Below, in pieces: positions 48,052 to 59,916 of a DNA stretch of 64,000 bases. Origin of the DNA: Certhia americana. Its lineage: Eukaryota > Chordata > Aves > Passeriformes > Certhiidae. Numbering within the stretch: the first letter of the stretch is position 1; the number at the start of each line of letters is the position of its first letter. The translations under genes and the position numbers were made by a program. The stretch is from positions 52,907,471 to 52,971,470 of the forward strand of contig CM031857.1 of NCBI GenBank assembly GCA_018697195.1, read 5' to 3'. The notes beneath the pieces were generated by a model. The model was not told where the DNA came from, did no database searches, and worked only from the letters and a program-made list of their open reading frames with translations.

Positions 48052-51000
48052 ACACACACACACACACAGAGCAGATGGAGGAAAGACAGCGAGTTCCTTG
48101 CTAGTCACATCAGCTCAGGAGTCAGACATTATGAATGCTGTCTCATCCAGCTCTTGTTGAAATCAATTAAAGCCCTTCAGTGAAGACCACGGGAGACAGA
48201 AAATAACCCTCTCCACACTTCAGCCAGAATGTGTGAATGAGAAAAAAACTGACAGCTTTCTTCCCTTTTGATTTTCATGGTGCTTAAAGATCCAGATTAT
48301 AAAACACAACTTGTCATCTAGGAATTTTTGATGTGCTTGCCTGGCATAAATAAAGCTCATATCTATGTGTGGATCAGGAAGACAGACATCACTTTGCACT
48401 TGGACAAGGAGAGATACCAGCAGTCATGCATGAATAAGCATTGTTGCATTTCAAAATGCTGCGGATGCAGCATGTTCAACAACTAAGGAAGTAGATAGAG
48501 TGAAAAAGTGTTCCTTGTTGCTTAAAAAATCATCATTTTTTATTGGTGAACAATAAAGAAAAAATCATCCAGACACAGGAATTTGTCTTTTATCGGTTGG
48601 ATAACCTGAAAATCAACTCGCATTGTAAATATCTAGAAAGACTGCAGCACTTACTAGATCATCTGCCATCTCAGGAATAAAAAATCAACTTCACTAGAGT
48701 TGCTCTGCTTTGTTGGCATCAGCTTACAATAAACATTCAATTATTTCTGCATTCCCAGCTCTAATGACATTCATCACTGCAAACTCCTTTGGCCTGAGGG
48801 CCCATTCATGCTGGCCCACACAGTGTCTATAGATTTTCTTCTCATTTTGCCTTGCATCCCTGTGAGCACCAATATTTAGGACTTTACACATGACTTATAA
48901 TTTGGTCATAAATATTCAAACAGTTTAATTTGCTATACTGTTTCTAGACATATATCCAAGAAGAGAAGGAATGCAGGCTTTACTGTGTCAAAGTGAACTC
49001 TGTCAAGAACACCAGGTTGATGTTAATAAATATTAGCAAGCAGAATAAAAGAAAATATTATAATCAATTTTAAAAAAGAATCACAAAGTTATACTCACTG
49101 CTGGTGGAGGACATACGACTGTACTCAGACCTGCAAGACAAAGATTTTAATTAGAAAGTATTAAATCTAAAAAAGATAATGAAAAAATTACCAAAACTAA
49201 CACATAGTATTTATTGAAATAGTTTGATGTTCATTTAGCACTATTTTTCTGCTAAGGGAATAACTGGAATAGGTTTTGAATGCTGCTTCAGAAAAACTAG
49301 CATCTTACGTGAATTTTGAAAACATGTAAGTAGAATGAGTAAAGTAAATATGGTTTTATCTAGGGGTTATTCATGCTACCAAACTCTAGGTGTGAAAATA
49401 AAAGCTCAGAAGGCTCTCCATAAGGAAGAAATAGTCTGCTTCAGACACAGGTTGGGAGTAGAAATCTACTAGCTTTTGACTCAGCTCCTCTCCTTCCTCA
49501 CTTTACGTCTTCTAAATGCTGCTTTGTAGATTATGCTTTTGGAGTTCTTTTTAAGAGAACTTTTTTTTAAATAGATTTGATGAGGAGAACTTCTATAGTT
49601 CTACAGTCACAACTGTCAGAGAAGGGGAAAAAATGAATGCCAAAATATAAACATTTAGATGACAAAGCTTTTTTTACTTTAGTAGACCATTTTCCTCTTG
49701 AAGACATCTCAATAAAACAATACAGCTATTGGTTCTAGTTGAGTGTATACTGGATGATCTGTGAGAAAGCCAGAGCAGTTAAGTATTTTGAGCAACAGCG
49801 CAATTAATTTTTTGGCTGCAAGCTCCTGAGAACCCCATTCTGAGTTGATTAAAACATAGCCCATTCATGTTCTGAAGATCCAGAAAAAATAAGGTAAAAA
49901 AACATGCCATCACTTAATATTTAAGGAAAAGAAATCATTTCCACTGCTGAGGCCCTACCTATGACCTTTGAGTGTTTGAGTTTGGAGTTCACAGCTACAC
50001 AGCCTCTACCCTCACACTTGCTGGGTCCCCAAAACAGACCCCATGCACCAGAGCACTCTGCCACCATAAACATATGGCACACATGCCCTGCAGTGCCCTG
50101 AACAGGCAAAGTGCTTGGGGAGCGCTGACACAGCTCTTGGATTCAAACATAAATGCTTATTTTATATAATAGTTGCAGCAAGTTTGCAAAGTTGCTTTAA
50201 ATTAAAGAAATCGCATGAGCCTTGACTCCCAAGACATGTGTGTGAAATACCATCTAAGTATATTCTCAGGATACCCTCACACTCTAGGCTCCCATACAAC
50301 CAAGGGAATAAAGGACATCAATCCCACATATCCCTAGTATCTGCTTTTGATTTTAATATGGACATATCTCTGCAGAAGAAAAAAGCAATTACAGTCAATT
50401 CCAAATTTCACAGCTTTGCACTCAGTACTCTGCAGACCAGATGCTAAAACTACTCCTTAGGTGAGAAGATGATGAGGAACTACTCCCAACTCTTGCCAGT
50501 CCTGCTGGACTAATGAAAGATGACACAACCTGAATTTTTCACAAAACTCATGAAAAATGATTCATCAATACCGTGAAGTGCCATGAGGTTTTCATAGTTT
50601 TTGGAAAAAATCTGGGCAATGCTGGGGAAAGAGTTGCTGGTGGCGGCTTGTGGCTCTCCCTCACTCTTCTTTGCTAACTGCATGCCCCCAGTCACTTTGA
50701 TAAGGCCAAGGAGCAAGGAAATATCTTTGTCCCACTGGCAGAGACCACAGGTTTAGGTCATTAGCAGGCACTCTCAGGCAACTCATACAGAGCTGCTCCT
50801 CAGTACCTCCTCCATGAGTCAAGTGCTACCCCTCAATCGATCATCCTGGTACCCTCATGTATCTGGGAAGGGCAGAGGCAGTAATGATATTGTTGTCCCA
50901 AATGTGAGCACACTGCCCTGTGTGCAGCCCCAATTTACACACCAAGATGAGGTATTCCCATTTCTTTTGTCTTGTTTGTGCAAAGCAGGGAGCTAGTGCT

Positions 51001-54000
51001 CACAACAGGCTGGCTCCCTGATCATCAAAGCTCCATAGCACTCATATTTTAGCAAGCAAAGAAATCAGGGTCCACTGGCTACCAGTCACACAGTTCTCTT
51101 ACTGATCAGTATTCTACCTTTGACTAGCTACATGATTTTCTCACTTCCCATGACAGTGATCAGCCTGTCTCTTGAGTCAGTGTGCTGGGAGTCGATGTGG
51201 GGGGAGTCACCATCTCCTCCGAAGAAATTGTTTTCTACCCAGTTAGAGCTGACTTCAGCACAGTTGCTGAAATTAGTTTGTTTTGTTAGTTTCTTCCTTA
51301 TCTTGTGAGTCCTGCCAAATGTCCTTGTGGCCCGTGAATTCTGCGTTCTTTGCGCCCATTATCAGCAGCACATCCCTCTCCCCAAGCTTTGCTAACCTCC
51401 CCCTAGGTCTGAGACCATTGAAGCACATCAAGCCCTAAAATTTATCTAAAATTTAAAAGGCAATTCTACTCACTGATAAATTCTAATTTATCTTTATAAC
51501 ACCTGGACATCAACATGAGCAGAGAAGGGGACCTGCTTGTTCCTACTGCTGGGCAATTTACACACCACTGGTATGGCTCTGGGCAGGGACCAAGGGGAAG
51601 TGATGCCAGGAGCTGGCTAAGGTGCTGTGCAGACCATGAAACCACACAGTATTTTCAGCAGTAAGTCACATCAGTGTCACTTGGCACCATGTGTGTTTGA
51701 AAGGTTGTGAAAACTGTGTAACATGTCACTCTTCATAAGCCTAAAGGCAAGCAATACACATCCAGCTGCCTCCAAGCATCCCAAGCAAGGATTCATTTAG
51801 TCTGCACTTCTGTTTGAAAACAGCCTGGGGCTGTCCTTCAGTGTATCTGTGTTCAGCAGTTGGCAGCTAATTCAAAATGAATCTGCACTGCTTGTATTTC
51901 GGATGGAAGCGAGACAACATTTTGCCTTTTGCTTATTGCAAGTTGGAACAGCATTCTATTACTTCACACTGTTATTTTATTATCCCAGAGTGCTGCAGGC
52001 ATGTTATAGGACATGGAGAATTAATGAGTCCTGAACTGAGGGAGTAGCAGTCTATGTACATGCAGGACTTGAAAAATGAAACAAGAAGAAAAATAAAAAG
52101 ATGGGGGTGAGAAAGGAGGAGACAACAGTGCTTGGAGACTAATTGCACTGACACATTTTAATAGGCTTTCAAATTGTATTGCAGGAGCTTTTTTGTACTT
52201 CTAATATGGTTCAAGCTAATATTTAATTAATGTTTGTTGCATAACCGACATACACAAATTAAAAAAAGAGTAATTAGGCTCAAAGGCTTATGTCAAACTC
52301 AGATACCGAAATGAGGGCTGTACCCTCCCTAAGCTCCTTCTATTGTCAATAAAAAAAGAGGTCTGAAGTATCTCTCCCTAGCTGTTGTCTAGACAAGAAG
52401 TCTACAGACACCACATTTCTAATGTGGAACCCTAGACCACGTGTCTAAAAACAAATGGGATGAATACGAGTCCCTCTGTGTGCTCTCAGGGACAACCTAA
52501 ATCACCTTTTGTTCTCCCTCCAGATCTTTTCTTTGTCTTGCATCTAGTCCTTGAGAACAAAAGAAAACAGTGCTAGCAAAATCATTATTGTTCTCAAAAT
52601 ATTAGAAGAAACAATTCAGATTCATGGCATGAATTGGTAAGTGGCTTATAAATTATTTTTTTCTTTACAGTCAACTATTTAGAACACTAAATTCTGAAGT
52701 TAGTATAAGTCTTTTAAGCTTTTTAGACTGACACACAGAACATTCCCCTTGACAAAATCATGCATTAGAAAACTCAGGTACTGAAATAAATATCTCCTGG
52801 GGCATACAGGCTCTGTGGAAATCAAGTAACTGTGTTCCTTTCTGTTCTTTTCATTCCTGTTTTAAACACCCTGAGTATTGGTTTCTATAATTTCCCTAGG
52901 AAGAGGATTTTCCCAATAGAATAACTCAAGAGTAAAGCACTCATGTACTTTAATGGTGACACCTGGGACCACACTGGGGCTCAGAGGTTCCAGGCCTATT
53001 ATGTGGTCTTGCAACAAGCATTTCCTCTGACAGATGTTAGATTATAGATAAAAGGAAAAAAAACTCATCCATGACAGAAAGTGAACAAATAAAGGACTGT
53101 TCCCTTTCCAGGCACACAATGAGAAGAAAAATTATCAAACAGGGTATTGAAACAGCGTGAGGTATTGAAAAGGAAGGCTTACAGCTCAGTCAAAAGACAC
53201 ATCAGCCTGCAAAGATTGTGTGCTTGATGATCAGCCCACCAGCAAAAAGGAGCTATGAAGATGTCAAGAGACATTAAAATAGGAATGTAGAAGCCTGTGA
53301 TAAAGGTGGGACCTCAGTTCCCGTTACTACCATTGAAAGATCAGACCTGTGCATTATTAGACACAGTAAGAGCATCAGGAGCACAAAAGATATTGAAATA
53401 TCCTCTGAGATCTGTGTGCACCTCTCACTGCTGATTGCTGATACAGAGCCTCAAAATATCCAAGAGAGGGAAGCATTCCACTGAATGCCAGCAAGAAGCT
53501 GCTAGTGCAACTTGTAGTTGCTGAATGCGATACATAAAAACACCGTGAGCCTGTTTCTTTGGGTAAGAACACGGCTCTTTTACAGTTCTGGCTCACACAG
53601 CCATGCAGCTACTCCAGCATCACATGGTGCTTGGGCACGCTGATCAACTGTGGCACAGCACCACGTTAATACAGCTACAGACAGCACTGACAGCTGCAAC
53701 CAGAAACAAACACTCTCAAGGGAACTGCCTGGGACCGAGGCCAAGTGCCCTGAAACCGTCGGCACCTGTACCAGTAAAACCTCTCACCTTCCAAAACATC
53801 CTGGTGAGTGGTCTGCTGGGAATGATCCCTCAACCATGGTAACGTGGCAAAACAAGTTCCTGGCCCATGCTAAAACATACCCAGGAAAGACTTGGGGAGA
53901 GCTAGATGGCCCCATTCAAACAGATGCCATCAAACCATTTTAAAGATTCATTTTAAAGACAACTCTGTCCTGTGCTCAGGGACACGCCTGCTGTTTAATG

Positions 54001-55606
54001 CACTGGTGTGGCTGGAACCAAGGTCTCTGAGCTGAGCAACATCTCCAAAGGTAGCCTGCTGTGTAAAAAAAACACATCTCAAGTAATTCTAACATAATAT
54101 TATACCCCAATATGCCTGTGGTCTCCATTGCAAAGGTTCCTTAATCCCACTCCCCAAAATGAAACAGTGGAAAGCTGACAATCTCTTCTGCTCTCTGCAT
54201 CCTTTGCTTGTCTAGGACTAATGGAATGGAACCTGCTGGATTCACATTTCTCATGCCTTCTCCACCTAGAGTTGTGGCACATTTCACTGTTTCATATTAA
54301 GTACTGTATTTAACAGCTTCTTTTCCTTCCCTCCCTCAGAAAATACTCCACAGGGCACCCAGGAGTATTTTACAGCAGTTAAAGCCCCAGGCATGAATTA
54401 GAAGATTTGGATTTATAGCTCTGTCTTGTGTTTCCTATCACCAAATTCCTGCAGGATTGCCATCTGCTTCACTAATACCAGTCCAGCACAAATCTCTTAC
54501 CCTCATGGTACTTCTACTTGTGCAGTCAAGATGACTAAAATGGAGTTACAGCAATTTGCCTCTAAACTCCTTGCTCTGGGTTTCTAGGAAAGTGACAAAG
54601 GCAGATGATGGATTCCCATTAGGCAGCTCTAACCACTACACTCTGGAGCTTATTACCAACAGCAGTATTTGAGACCCCATGTGAGAGGCACCATTGTTGT
54701 ATAAGGTTTGAAAAGCTGTCATCTTCCAGAAAGCACCTGATGAGGCAGGACCACCTTGTGCTTTAGGGAGCACACCTGACTGCACACCCTTCTCACCAGT
54801 CCCTTTACAGACCACTCCCAGAGGACACATCAGGTGGCATGTATCCACCCATACCAAGCCAGGGGCTGACTTATCCTCCTGAGGTCCCAGTCTTCTTAAT
54901 TAACAACAGAAAAATCCTGATTCATACCAAACATCAAACCTTCATACAGCTACATTTAGCTGAGGTGAACCTTGCTGCTTGCTGGGACCTAAGAACTACA
55001 AATATCAGTACAGAGCTCATGGCCTCCAGAAGGTGATTTAAAGTCTATTTCAGCCTTGCTTTCTGTGCCTTGCTCCAGTGGTCTGCCTGCAATGTTCAAC
55101 CAAACAGCTTTGCTTCACTGAGTAAATCTGGTTGGAAATGGTGCCTCAGCCCCAGTTTGTGACAAACAGCTCTACTTTACATTATTTGAATATCAAATCA
55201 GAGACAGTTTGAGTATCATGACATATCTGGACTGATGGGTTTATATATGAAGTGTCAGCAAAAAACCCCACAGCAAAACAACCCCCAAAACCCCAAACCA
55301 AAACAAAAGAAGCCTCAAGGTAAAAATAGTCCTTAAAATAGCTTTCAGCATCAGTGGTTTGTGTTCCTGAGAGTTTCTCAGAGAAATATGTGACAAGAGA
55401 CTGACATGTCAGTTTGAAGGACTGCCATACAAAGTTGTAAGTGCTGAATCCCTTAAAGCCAGAAACATGAGACATGAAAGCAACCTCTCACCCCAATAAA
55501 CCATTCAACTATTCATTTGATAATTTAAGTGACCCATTCTGACTGAGGACACACATGGATCACAGCGTGCTTGATGATACCTCTAAGTGGGGTATAACTT
55601 CATATG

Positions 55607-55639
<33 letters not shown>

Positions 55640-55682
55640 ATATATATGTATGTATGTATGTATGTGTGTATATATATATATG

Positions 55683-55715
<33 letters not shown>

Positions 55716-58700
55716 GCTGCCTTATCTTCAATTAACAAGTGTATTTTCTGCTTTACAACCTCACACCTTTTAGTGAACTGCAACAATTAAAGAAAGGCTC
55801 TTTTGATCTGCTTAAGACATAAGTTAACAGAGGCTCAAATAATTTGTGATTTGGCCAGGATCACACATACAGCTAGGGAGAGCCATAAGGAAAACCAACA
55901 AACAAGTATAGCACGCTCCAAAAATAAACATAATCTCTGCAAAATTAATTTTTAATTAGAGGAATTAGAGACAGGAGAAAATGTAAAGGAGGCAACAAGC
56001 ACCATGAAAACTAACTGTAACCAAACAGGAATTGATTTTGCTAAATATATGTTACAAATAGCTGCTGCATGGTAAAGTGTCATAAACTTCAAACATCTCT
56101 TGTTTCTGTTTCACAATGGATTTCTCTATATCTTATTGAACAGTTTTGTTGCAGTTGCCTACTACCAAAAAATACTATAACCTTTCTTCCTAAAATTCAT
56201 TGAATAGCCAACAATTAACTACTTTTTAATTCAGTTTGCATCATCAATATTTACATTTTAAACTTATTATACGAAAAACCTCCCGACCCAGTACTTCAGC
56301 AATGTTTCCCCACTTTCTCTAAAGAGATTAATAATTTATTTGAAATACAAGTGGATAAGTTGCAAATTCAAATAAAAGGTATAACTTCTCAAAACTTTAA
56401 ATTACTTTAATGTGACAAAAAAGCCTACATGTTTAGGTAAACTTTGAGCCAATCGGTAAGCTAATTATTAGGGTGTGAACTCTTACAGCCCACGAACAAG
56501 GGAAAAAGTAAACTTCTGCTGTGAACAGCCATGGATTGTGAAATGTTTTGAACATTGATGTTTAGAACTGAGAAACTACCTGTTCTTCCACATTCACATG
56601 GGATATCAGTCCTGGATGCAGTGAATTAAGCTGATGCTTTGTCCTTGATACCAGCAGGAGCCAATTTGTCACTTTGCCTCAAAATCAGGCATGCCTAAAA
56701 ACTTCCAAAATTGTCTTAGTTTGCTCTGCTGTTCAAAGACAGTGAAATGACAGCATTTGCATGGCTTGTAAAATGAAGAAAATGTTAAAATTAATATTTC
56801 TACAATTCATTTTAAGTAACTGTTATTTTTCTCACTTTTTTGTTTTTCTTTGCAATTTAACAACAGTTCTGTAAACATACACATTTCTCCTCCCTCCAAT
56901 CTTTCTTCCACTTGTTTTTCCTCTCTGTTTTCTTTCTAATAAAAGACGAAAGAAAGACTATTTTATTCTTCCTAAAATGTCAGGTTTTATAGTACAAATC
57001 CACTACTAAAACTGTTACTAGTGGAAGCTCTGTGTCCTGTACTTATGGACTAAAAGTTTTCAGTAGCATATGAAATAAGTTTTTTTTACTAAAAACTCCT
57101 AAAATGTGTTTCCTGAGAAGATACAACTTGTATAGGCAAAGTCTCTCAGATCAAGGATGGTCAAACTATTTCAAACCTCATTAATAAACAGCCAATATAA
57201 ACTAATTGGCTTATACGTTCTACACCCTTTATTTAGGTACTTGACAACACGAGCTCAATCCATTCTTATTGGATTCAGGAACTCCAAATATGCTATTTTT
57301 GTTCAGCAGACTCTTTGCCAACCCTATTTACCAAGGCAAATGCAGTAAGAGGAACATATTTTCCAAAGGATTAGGAAAACGAAGGGTTTGAATTGTAATT
57401 GATCTTGCCTTCAGCAGAGAGTTTTGCCTGCTTTTGTAGCTGGCAGCCACAACAAAACCTTAAGCAACATATGCCCTATGGAGTACTTGATGTGTTCAAT
57501 TTGTTAGCTGCTCTAAGCAGCTTCAGCAGCCCAGGCTCTGTGTAAGAGCTCACACATCATTACATACAATCATTGAGATGACAAGGGCGTGCAGTGCCTG
57601 GATTTACCACAGTCACTATCCACTATTGTTCCCTGAGTGACAGAAAGGGACCACTCCATGAAAAAGTGTTACTGAATCACTCTGACAGTTGTTCCTCCTT
57701 ATTCTTTCAGAGGATGATTGCTGAAGCTCAGAATAGTTAATTAATTAAATTTTTTTTTTTTTTTTTTTTTTTTACCATTGAATAATTGGAGAAAAAGGAA
57801 TACAGTTCAATTTAGCAGTATCTGTGATGGGACTGAGACAAAGCAAATAGCAGATCTTCTGGTAACAGGGAAAAGCAAGTGCTGTGAACAGTTGGTTTGG
57901 TGAGAAAGCTGAAATATAAACATTGTGAAAGAGACATACGCAACATGTTTATCAGAATTAAATAGCTGCTAAACAAAACTAAAAATAATAATTGAAATGC
58001 AGAGACCCATTGCTTTTCAAAATAAACGTCAGTGCAAAGCACTGCAGTTATTAATTGCCATATGTCATTGTTCAAATTCCTCAGACAGACTTCTCCACCA
58101 ACCTATACTTTCTAGTGACACGCATGGGACAGAGACGCTTCATAAAATCATCAGCTTTAGCACCTCATCAACACCAGACACAAGCAGCTGTCACACTGGT
58201 CCCTGAGGCCTAAAGGCTAATGTCACCAGCTGGGTCAAATCCTTCCAAGTGTCTGTCCCAAGGAAACCCAGGTTTTTCATTCCAGATAAACACAGCAAAT
58301 TAAGAGTGACTTGACCAATCAAAGGGTTTTTGAGCTTTGAACCAGGCATGAGTTCACTGATTACTTAGTCTTCTATTTACCCAAGTCCCTAATGGGGACT
58401 AACCTGTATCTGGAAAAGAGGCCTGGATTTTTCCCTTTGAACTTTTGTCACATAAAATGTTTTAAAGCTTTTACTGTTAGGTCTGCCCACAATACAAGGT
58501 GATGGAAAAAAATCCTTAAATTCTCAGACTACAGAAGAGATAAAAAAATTATTACTAGCTGGATGTATGAAAAAGATTACCATATGCCATTTTCACCTTT
58601 TAGATTTTTATTTGTAATATTGCTACTTCAGTTTTAATGCTGTGCACCTGACACCACTGTGCAAAGAATTAACTTTACAGTTTTGCAAACGTCAGACTAG

Positions 58701-59863
58701 AGGCCAAAGGAGATGCACCAGGCAAGGAACTTGGAGAGAAACAGCTGGAGGAGCAAGGACAGAGAAGGAAAACTCAGGAAAGAACAGCCTTAGCCGAAGT
58801 ATGCAAGCTCCTTTGGCCCTTCTGGAGCCAGAGGAGGAACAAAGGCTCCCTGCCATTCCTGACAAGATACCATGGCAGCAGCATGTAGGACAGGCTTGAA
58901 AGCACTTCCCTTTCTCTCCCACAGAGACGGGCTGAAGGTGTAAGTTGAATGGGAGAGCCCATGGATCATCCTTGCAGCTCCATTAACTTAGGAGAAGTCA
59001 TTCAGCTGAGAAACACAGTACACCTCTGGCAGCAGGGTCATGAAGTCAGGGGAAAAAAAAGTCTCCTTGACTGAAAGGACCTTACCAGCAAAGTTTACAG
59101 CAGTTCACAGGTTAGCATGGTGAGTATCACAATGAAAATCATAACAGCAGCAACCCACTTTCAGGGTATCTACAAATCTAACTTGCTTTTATAGATGGCT
59201 CCCAATGGTCCTTCTCTAAGGAGTCAACTCTCTCTGCCTGATACTATCTGTGTGGCACTGCCAGAAGGAGAGGATAGGTCCTGGACACGCTTCCAGACTA
59301 TCCTCAGCCGCACTACCTCTGGGATCGAGGGTTGGTGCGGCACCAAGCTCTGACCAGCGCATCTATAGCCCGCGGAGCCCCGGGCCGGAGAGCGGCCCCC
59401 GCCGCCGAGCCACCGCAGCGCCCCACGACCCCTCCGTGCCTTCCTCCCTGTGTGCAGCAGGAGGACGGTGGGGACTGCTTCACCGAAGGGGAACACGAAC
59501 TCCCCGAGGCAGTCGCAGCAGGGTGATGCCTCCCTCTCCCCGGGGGTCACGCCGGACCGAGTCCCGGGACGGCCGGCGGACAGGAAAGGGAAGGCAAGGC
59601 CAGGAGACTCGGCGCTGAGCGGGATGCTGCCGGGACGCCGGCCCCCGCTGCCGGAGGGAAGCTCTGCCCGGGACACGAAGCCGCAGCCCCAGCCCCAGCC
59701 CCGCCGCTGCCGGGACAGGCTTGGCGGCGGCCGCCGGCAACAAGTGCAGCCCCGCGGGCCGAGCGGGAGCCGCGCCGCCAGCCCCGGAGAGCGCCCGCAC
59801 TCACCCGCCCGTCTCCGCTCCCGAGTCCACGCACTCGTCCTCGCCGCCGGGCTGCTTCTCCAT
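22748..59863 (-). CDS. FAM124A: FAM124A, complete spliced gene (four coding exons)
   Basis: The CDS is join of 59863-59805, 49130-49099, 33125-32386 and 23545-22748 on the minus strand: 59+32+740+798 = 1629 nt, or 542 residues plus TGA. All three introns are GT-AG with phases 2, 1 and 0, and the reading frame stays open across every junction. The protein starts [15 protein letters not shown] and runs through a FAM124 domain (about residues 39-277, containing [14 protein letters not shown] and [11 protein letters not shown]) to the C-terminal EEEFYI. Paralogue FAM124B shares the domain, but the acidic N-terminus, the [16 protein letters not shown] block and [13 protein letters not shown] point to the A paralogue. 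The molecular function is not established; no catalytic residues, signal peptide or membrane segments are visible, so an intracellular protein is likely. Exon assignment and frame come from the sequence; the paralogue choice rests on my recollection of the family. Confidence 0.95.
24480..24800 (+). mobile_element. Possible ancient CR1/L3-type fragment
   Basis: The segment aatgcaaaatcatactc, then agaatttggtatcctgatctc, aaagcaacaaggctgtggc and ctgaactgaaaaagatgg follows the order of an old CR1-type RT tail. Similarity is weak and seen only by eye. Confidence 0.3.
25214..25234. repeat. Short (TA)n microsatellite
   Basis: About ten TA units in FAM124A intron 3. Confidence 0.8.
27612..27636. repeat. 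Hairpin with 10-bp stem and 5-nt loop
   Basis: TATCTGCTTT and AAAGCAGATA form a perfect stem around ttaag. Each arm contains a GATA-type core (TATC / GATA). Confidence 0.6.
28033..28210 (-). mobile_element. CR1 3'-end fragment (minus orientation)
   Basis: It begins catagaatggtttgggttgg and continues through agagaccttaaagat, caacccccctgccatgg and a cagcctggccttgaacactt block to ctgggcaagctgttccag. This is the reverse complement of a typical avian CR1 3' end. About 180 bp, severely 5'-truncated as is usual for CR1. Confidence 0.88.
29603..29630. repeat. Hairpin with 9-bp stem
   Basis: TACCATTCC pairs with GGAATGGTA across a 10-nt loop. A third partial copy, TTACCATT, follows. Confidence 0.5.
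29852..29876. repeat. 25-bp near-perfect palindrome (12-bp arms, 1-nt centre)
   Basis: TCTTGTTACTTT, one C, then AAAGTAACAAGA. There is no repeat family context that I recognise. Confidence 0.75.
32386..33125 (-). CDS. FAM124A: FAM124A coding exon 3 (residues 31-277), FAM124 domain
   Basis: The acceptor is ttaatgtttcag and the donor CAG|gtaagc (phase 0). The exon encodes [15 protein letters not shown], then nearly the entire FAM124 domain. Visible parts are a basic patch [10 protein letters not shown], the helix-like [37 protein letters not shown], and the terminal signature [17 protein letters not shown] followed by [13 protein letters not shown]. There are no internal stops or frameshifts. 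The open frame runs on a few codons into the intron (VSSRK), which I exclude because of the strong donor. The 740-nt size is large for an internal vertebrate exon. Confidence 0.95.
36505..36930 (+). mobile_element. CR1 3'-end fragment
   Basis: The series gaggagcagctgagggagct, ggggctgtttagcc, ggagaccttatcactctc, gatattaggagcaatctctt, then ggacttgatggtcttagggg and a terminal gattctatgat is a textbook CR1 3' end. It is sense on plus, so antisense to FAM124A intron 2, and relatively well preserved. Confidence 0.92.
42735..42760. repeat. Hairpin with 10-bp stem and 6-nt loop
   Basis: TGTATACTCT pairs perfectly with AGAGTATACA around cagaaa, within FAM124A intron 2. Confidence 0.65.
44008..44672. 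mobile_element. Avian LTR-retrotransposon-like repeat with internal degenerate units
   Basis: The block contains ccatggctggacaccaggtg, gtcaccaattgctgtcatg, a taaatttattaccaatcag segment and then several diverged units of roughly 40-45 bp built on gctccagcrtgggctcc, ggggccacaagctctgcc and ggctgcagttcttcac. I recognise the order as that of a widespread bird repeat that I associate with endogenous LTR elements. Orientation and subfamily are not certain, and no gag, pol or env coding sequence is visible. Confidence 0.5.
45349..45605 (-). mobile_element. CR1 3'-end fragment (minus orientation)
   Basis: It starts tcatagaatcattaaggtag and runs through aagatcattgaatccaatc, ctgggcagcctgttccaatg and a gacatttcctctcatcc block. 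This is the reverse complement of a CR1 3' end of a subfamily different from the 28-kb copy. Confidence 0.88.
46204..46220 (+). repeat. Poly(A) run of 17
   Basis: A homopolymer in intron 2. No AATAAA lies at suitable spacing upstream, so there is no sign of retroposition. Confidence 0.8.
48001..48068 (+). repeat. (CA)n microsatellite, once interrupted
   Basis: About 34 dinucleotides with a single GA interruption near 48046, in intron 2 about 1 kb downstream (in transcript sense) of the exon 2 donor. Confidence 0.97.
49099..49130 (-). CDS. FAM124A: FAM124A coding exon 2, 32-nt microexon (residues 20-31)
   Basis: The acceptor tgtcttgcag precedes 32 nt that complete Gly20, encode [10 protein letters not shown] and give the first base of Ser31. 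The donor is gtgagtat. The phase-2 entry and phase-1 exit exactly match exons 1 and 3. The serine-rich segment joins the acidic N-terminus to the domain, as in the family. Its length is not a multiple of three, so skipping would change the frame. Confidence 0.92.
55259..55312 (+). repeat. A/C-rich low-complexity patch
   Basis: Runs of CAAAAC, CCCCAAAA and similar units in intron 1. Confidence 0.7.
55602..55715. repeat. Alternating (TA)n/(TATG)n microsatellite
   Basis: Blocks of TA repeats alternate with TATG/TGTA units over about 114 bp. Poly-Tyr/Ile open frames here are artefacts. Confidence 0.95.
57750..57773. repeat. Poly(T) run of 24
   Basis: A homopolymer in intron 1. Unlike the 4.16-kb run, there is no minus-strand AATAAA at proper spacing. 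Confidence 0.85.
59805..59863 (-). CDS. FAM124A: FAM124A coding exon 1 (residues 1-20)
   Basis: It encodes a short acidic N-terminus ([12 protein letters not shown]), typical of FAM124A. The ATG at 59863 sits in a near-ideal Kozak context: repeated GCC triplets immediately upstream and G at +4. The frame stays open upstream to about 60247, but that stretch is low-complexity CpG-island translation and family proteins start at this Met. The donor is GG|gtgagt, splitting a glycine codon (phase 2). Confidence 0.93.
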
Positions 59864-59916
59864 GGCGGCGGCGGCGGGGCTGGGGGGCTCCGCGCCCGCA
59901 CTGCCGCCCGCCGTGT

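Larger units (their letters stand above)
33126..49098 (-). other. FAM124A intron 2 (16.0 kb)
   Basis: A GT-AG, phase-1 intron and the largest of the gene. It contains a CR1 3' end at 36.5-36.9 kb, an LTR-like repeat at 44.0-44.7 kb, a CR1 3' end at 45.35-45.6 kb, a CA microsatellite at 48.0 kb and a 10-bp-stem hairpin at 42.74 kb. Open frames here are short and unconvincing. Confidence 0.88.
49131..59804 (-). other. FAM124A intron 1 (10.7 kb)
   Basis: A GT-AG, phase-2 intron. I see no coding sequence in it. It holds a 114-bp TA/GTAT microsatellite, an A/C-rich low-complexity patch at 55259-55312, a 24-nt poly(T) near 57.75 kb and otherwise AT-rich unique DNA. No interspersed repeat was recognised with confidence. 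Confidence 0.88.

Noticed and set aside
47908..48108. Cys/Val-repeat open frame
   Set aside because: It is a translation of the CA microsatellite.
55555..55790. Tyr/Ile-rich open frames
   Set aside because: They are translations of the TA/TATG microsatellite.
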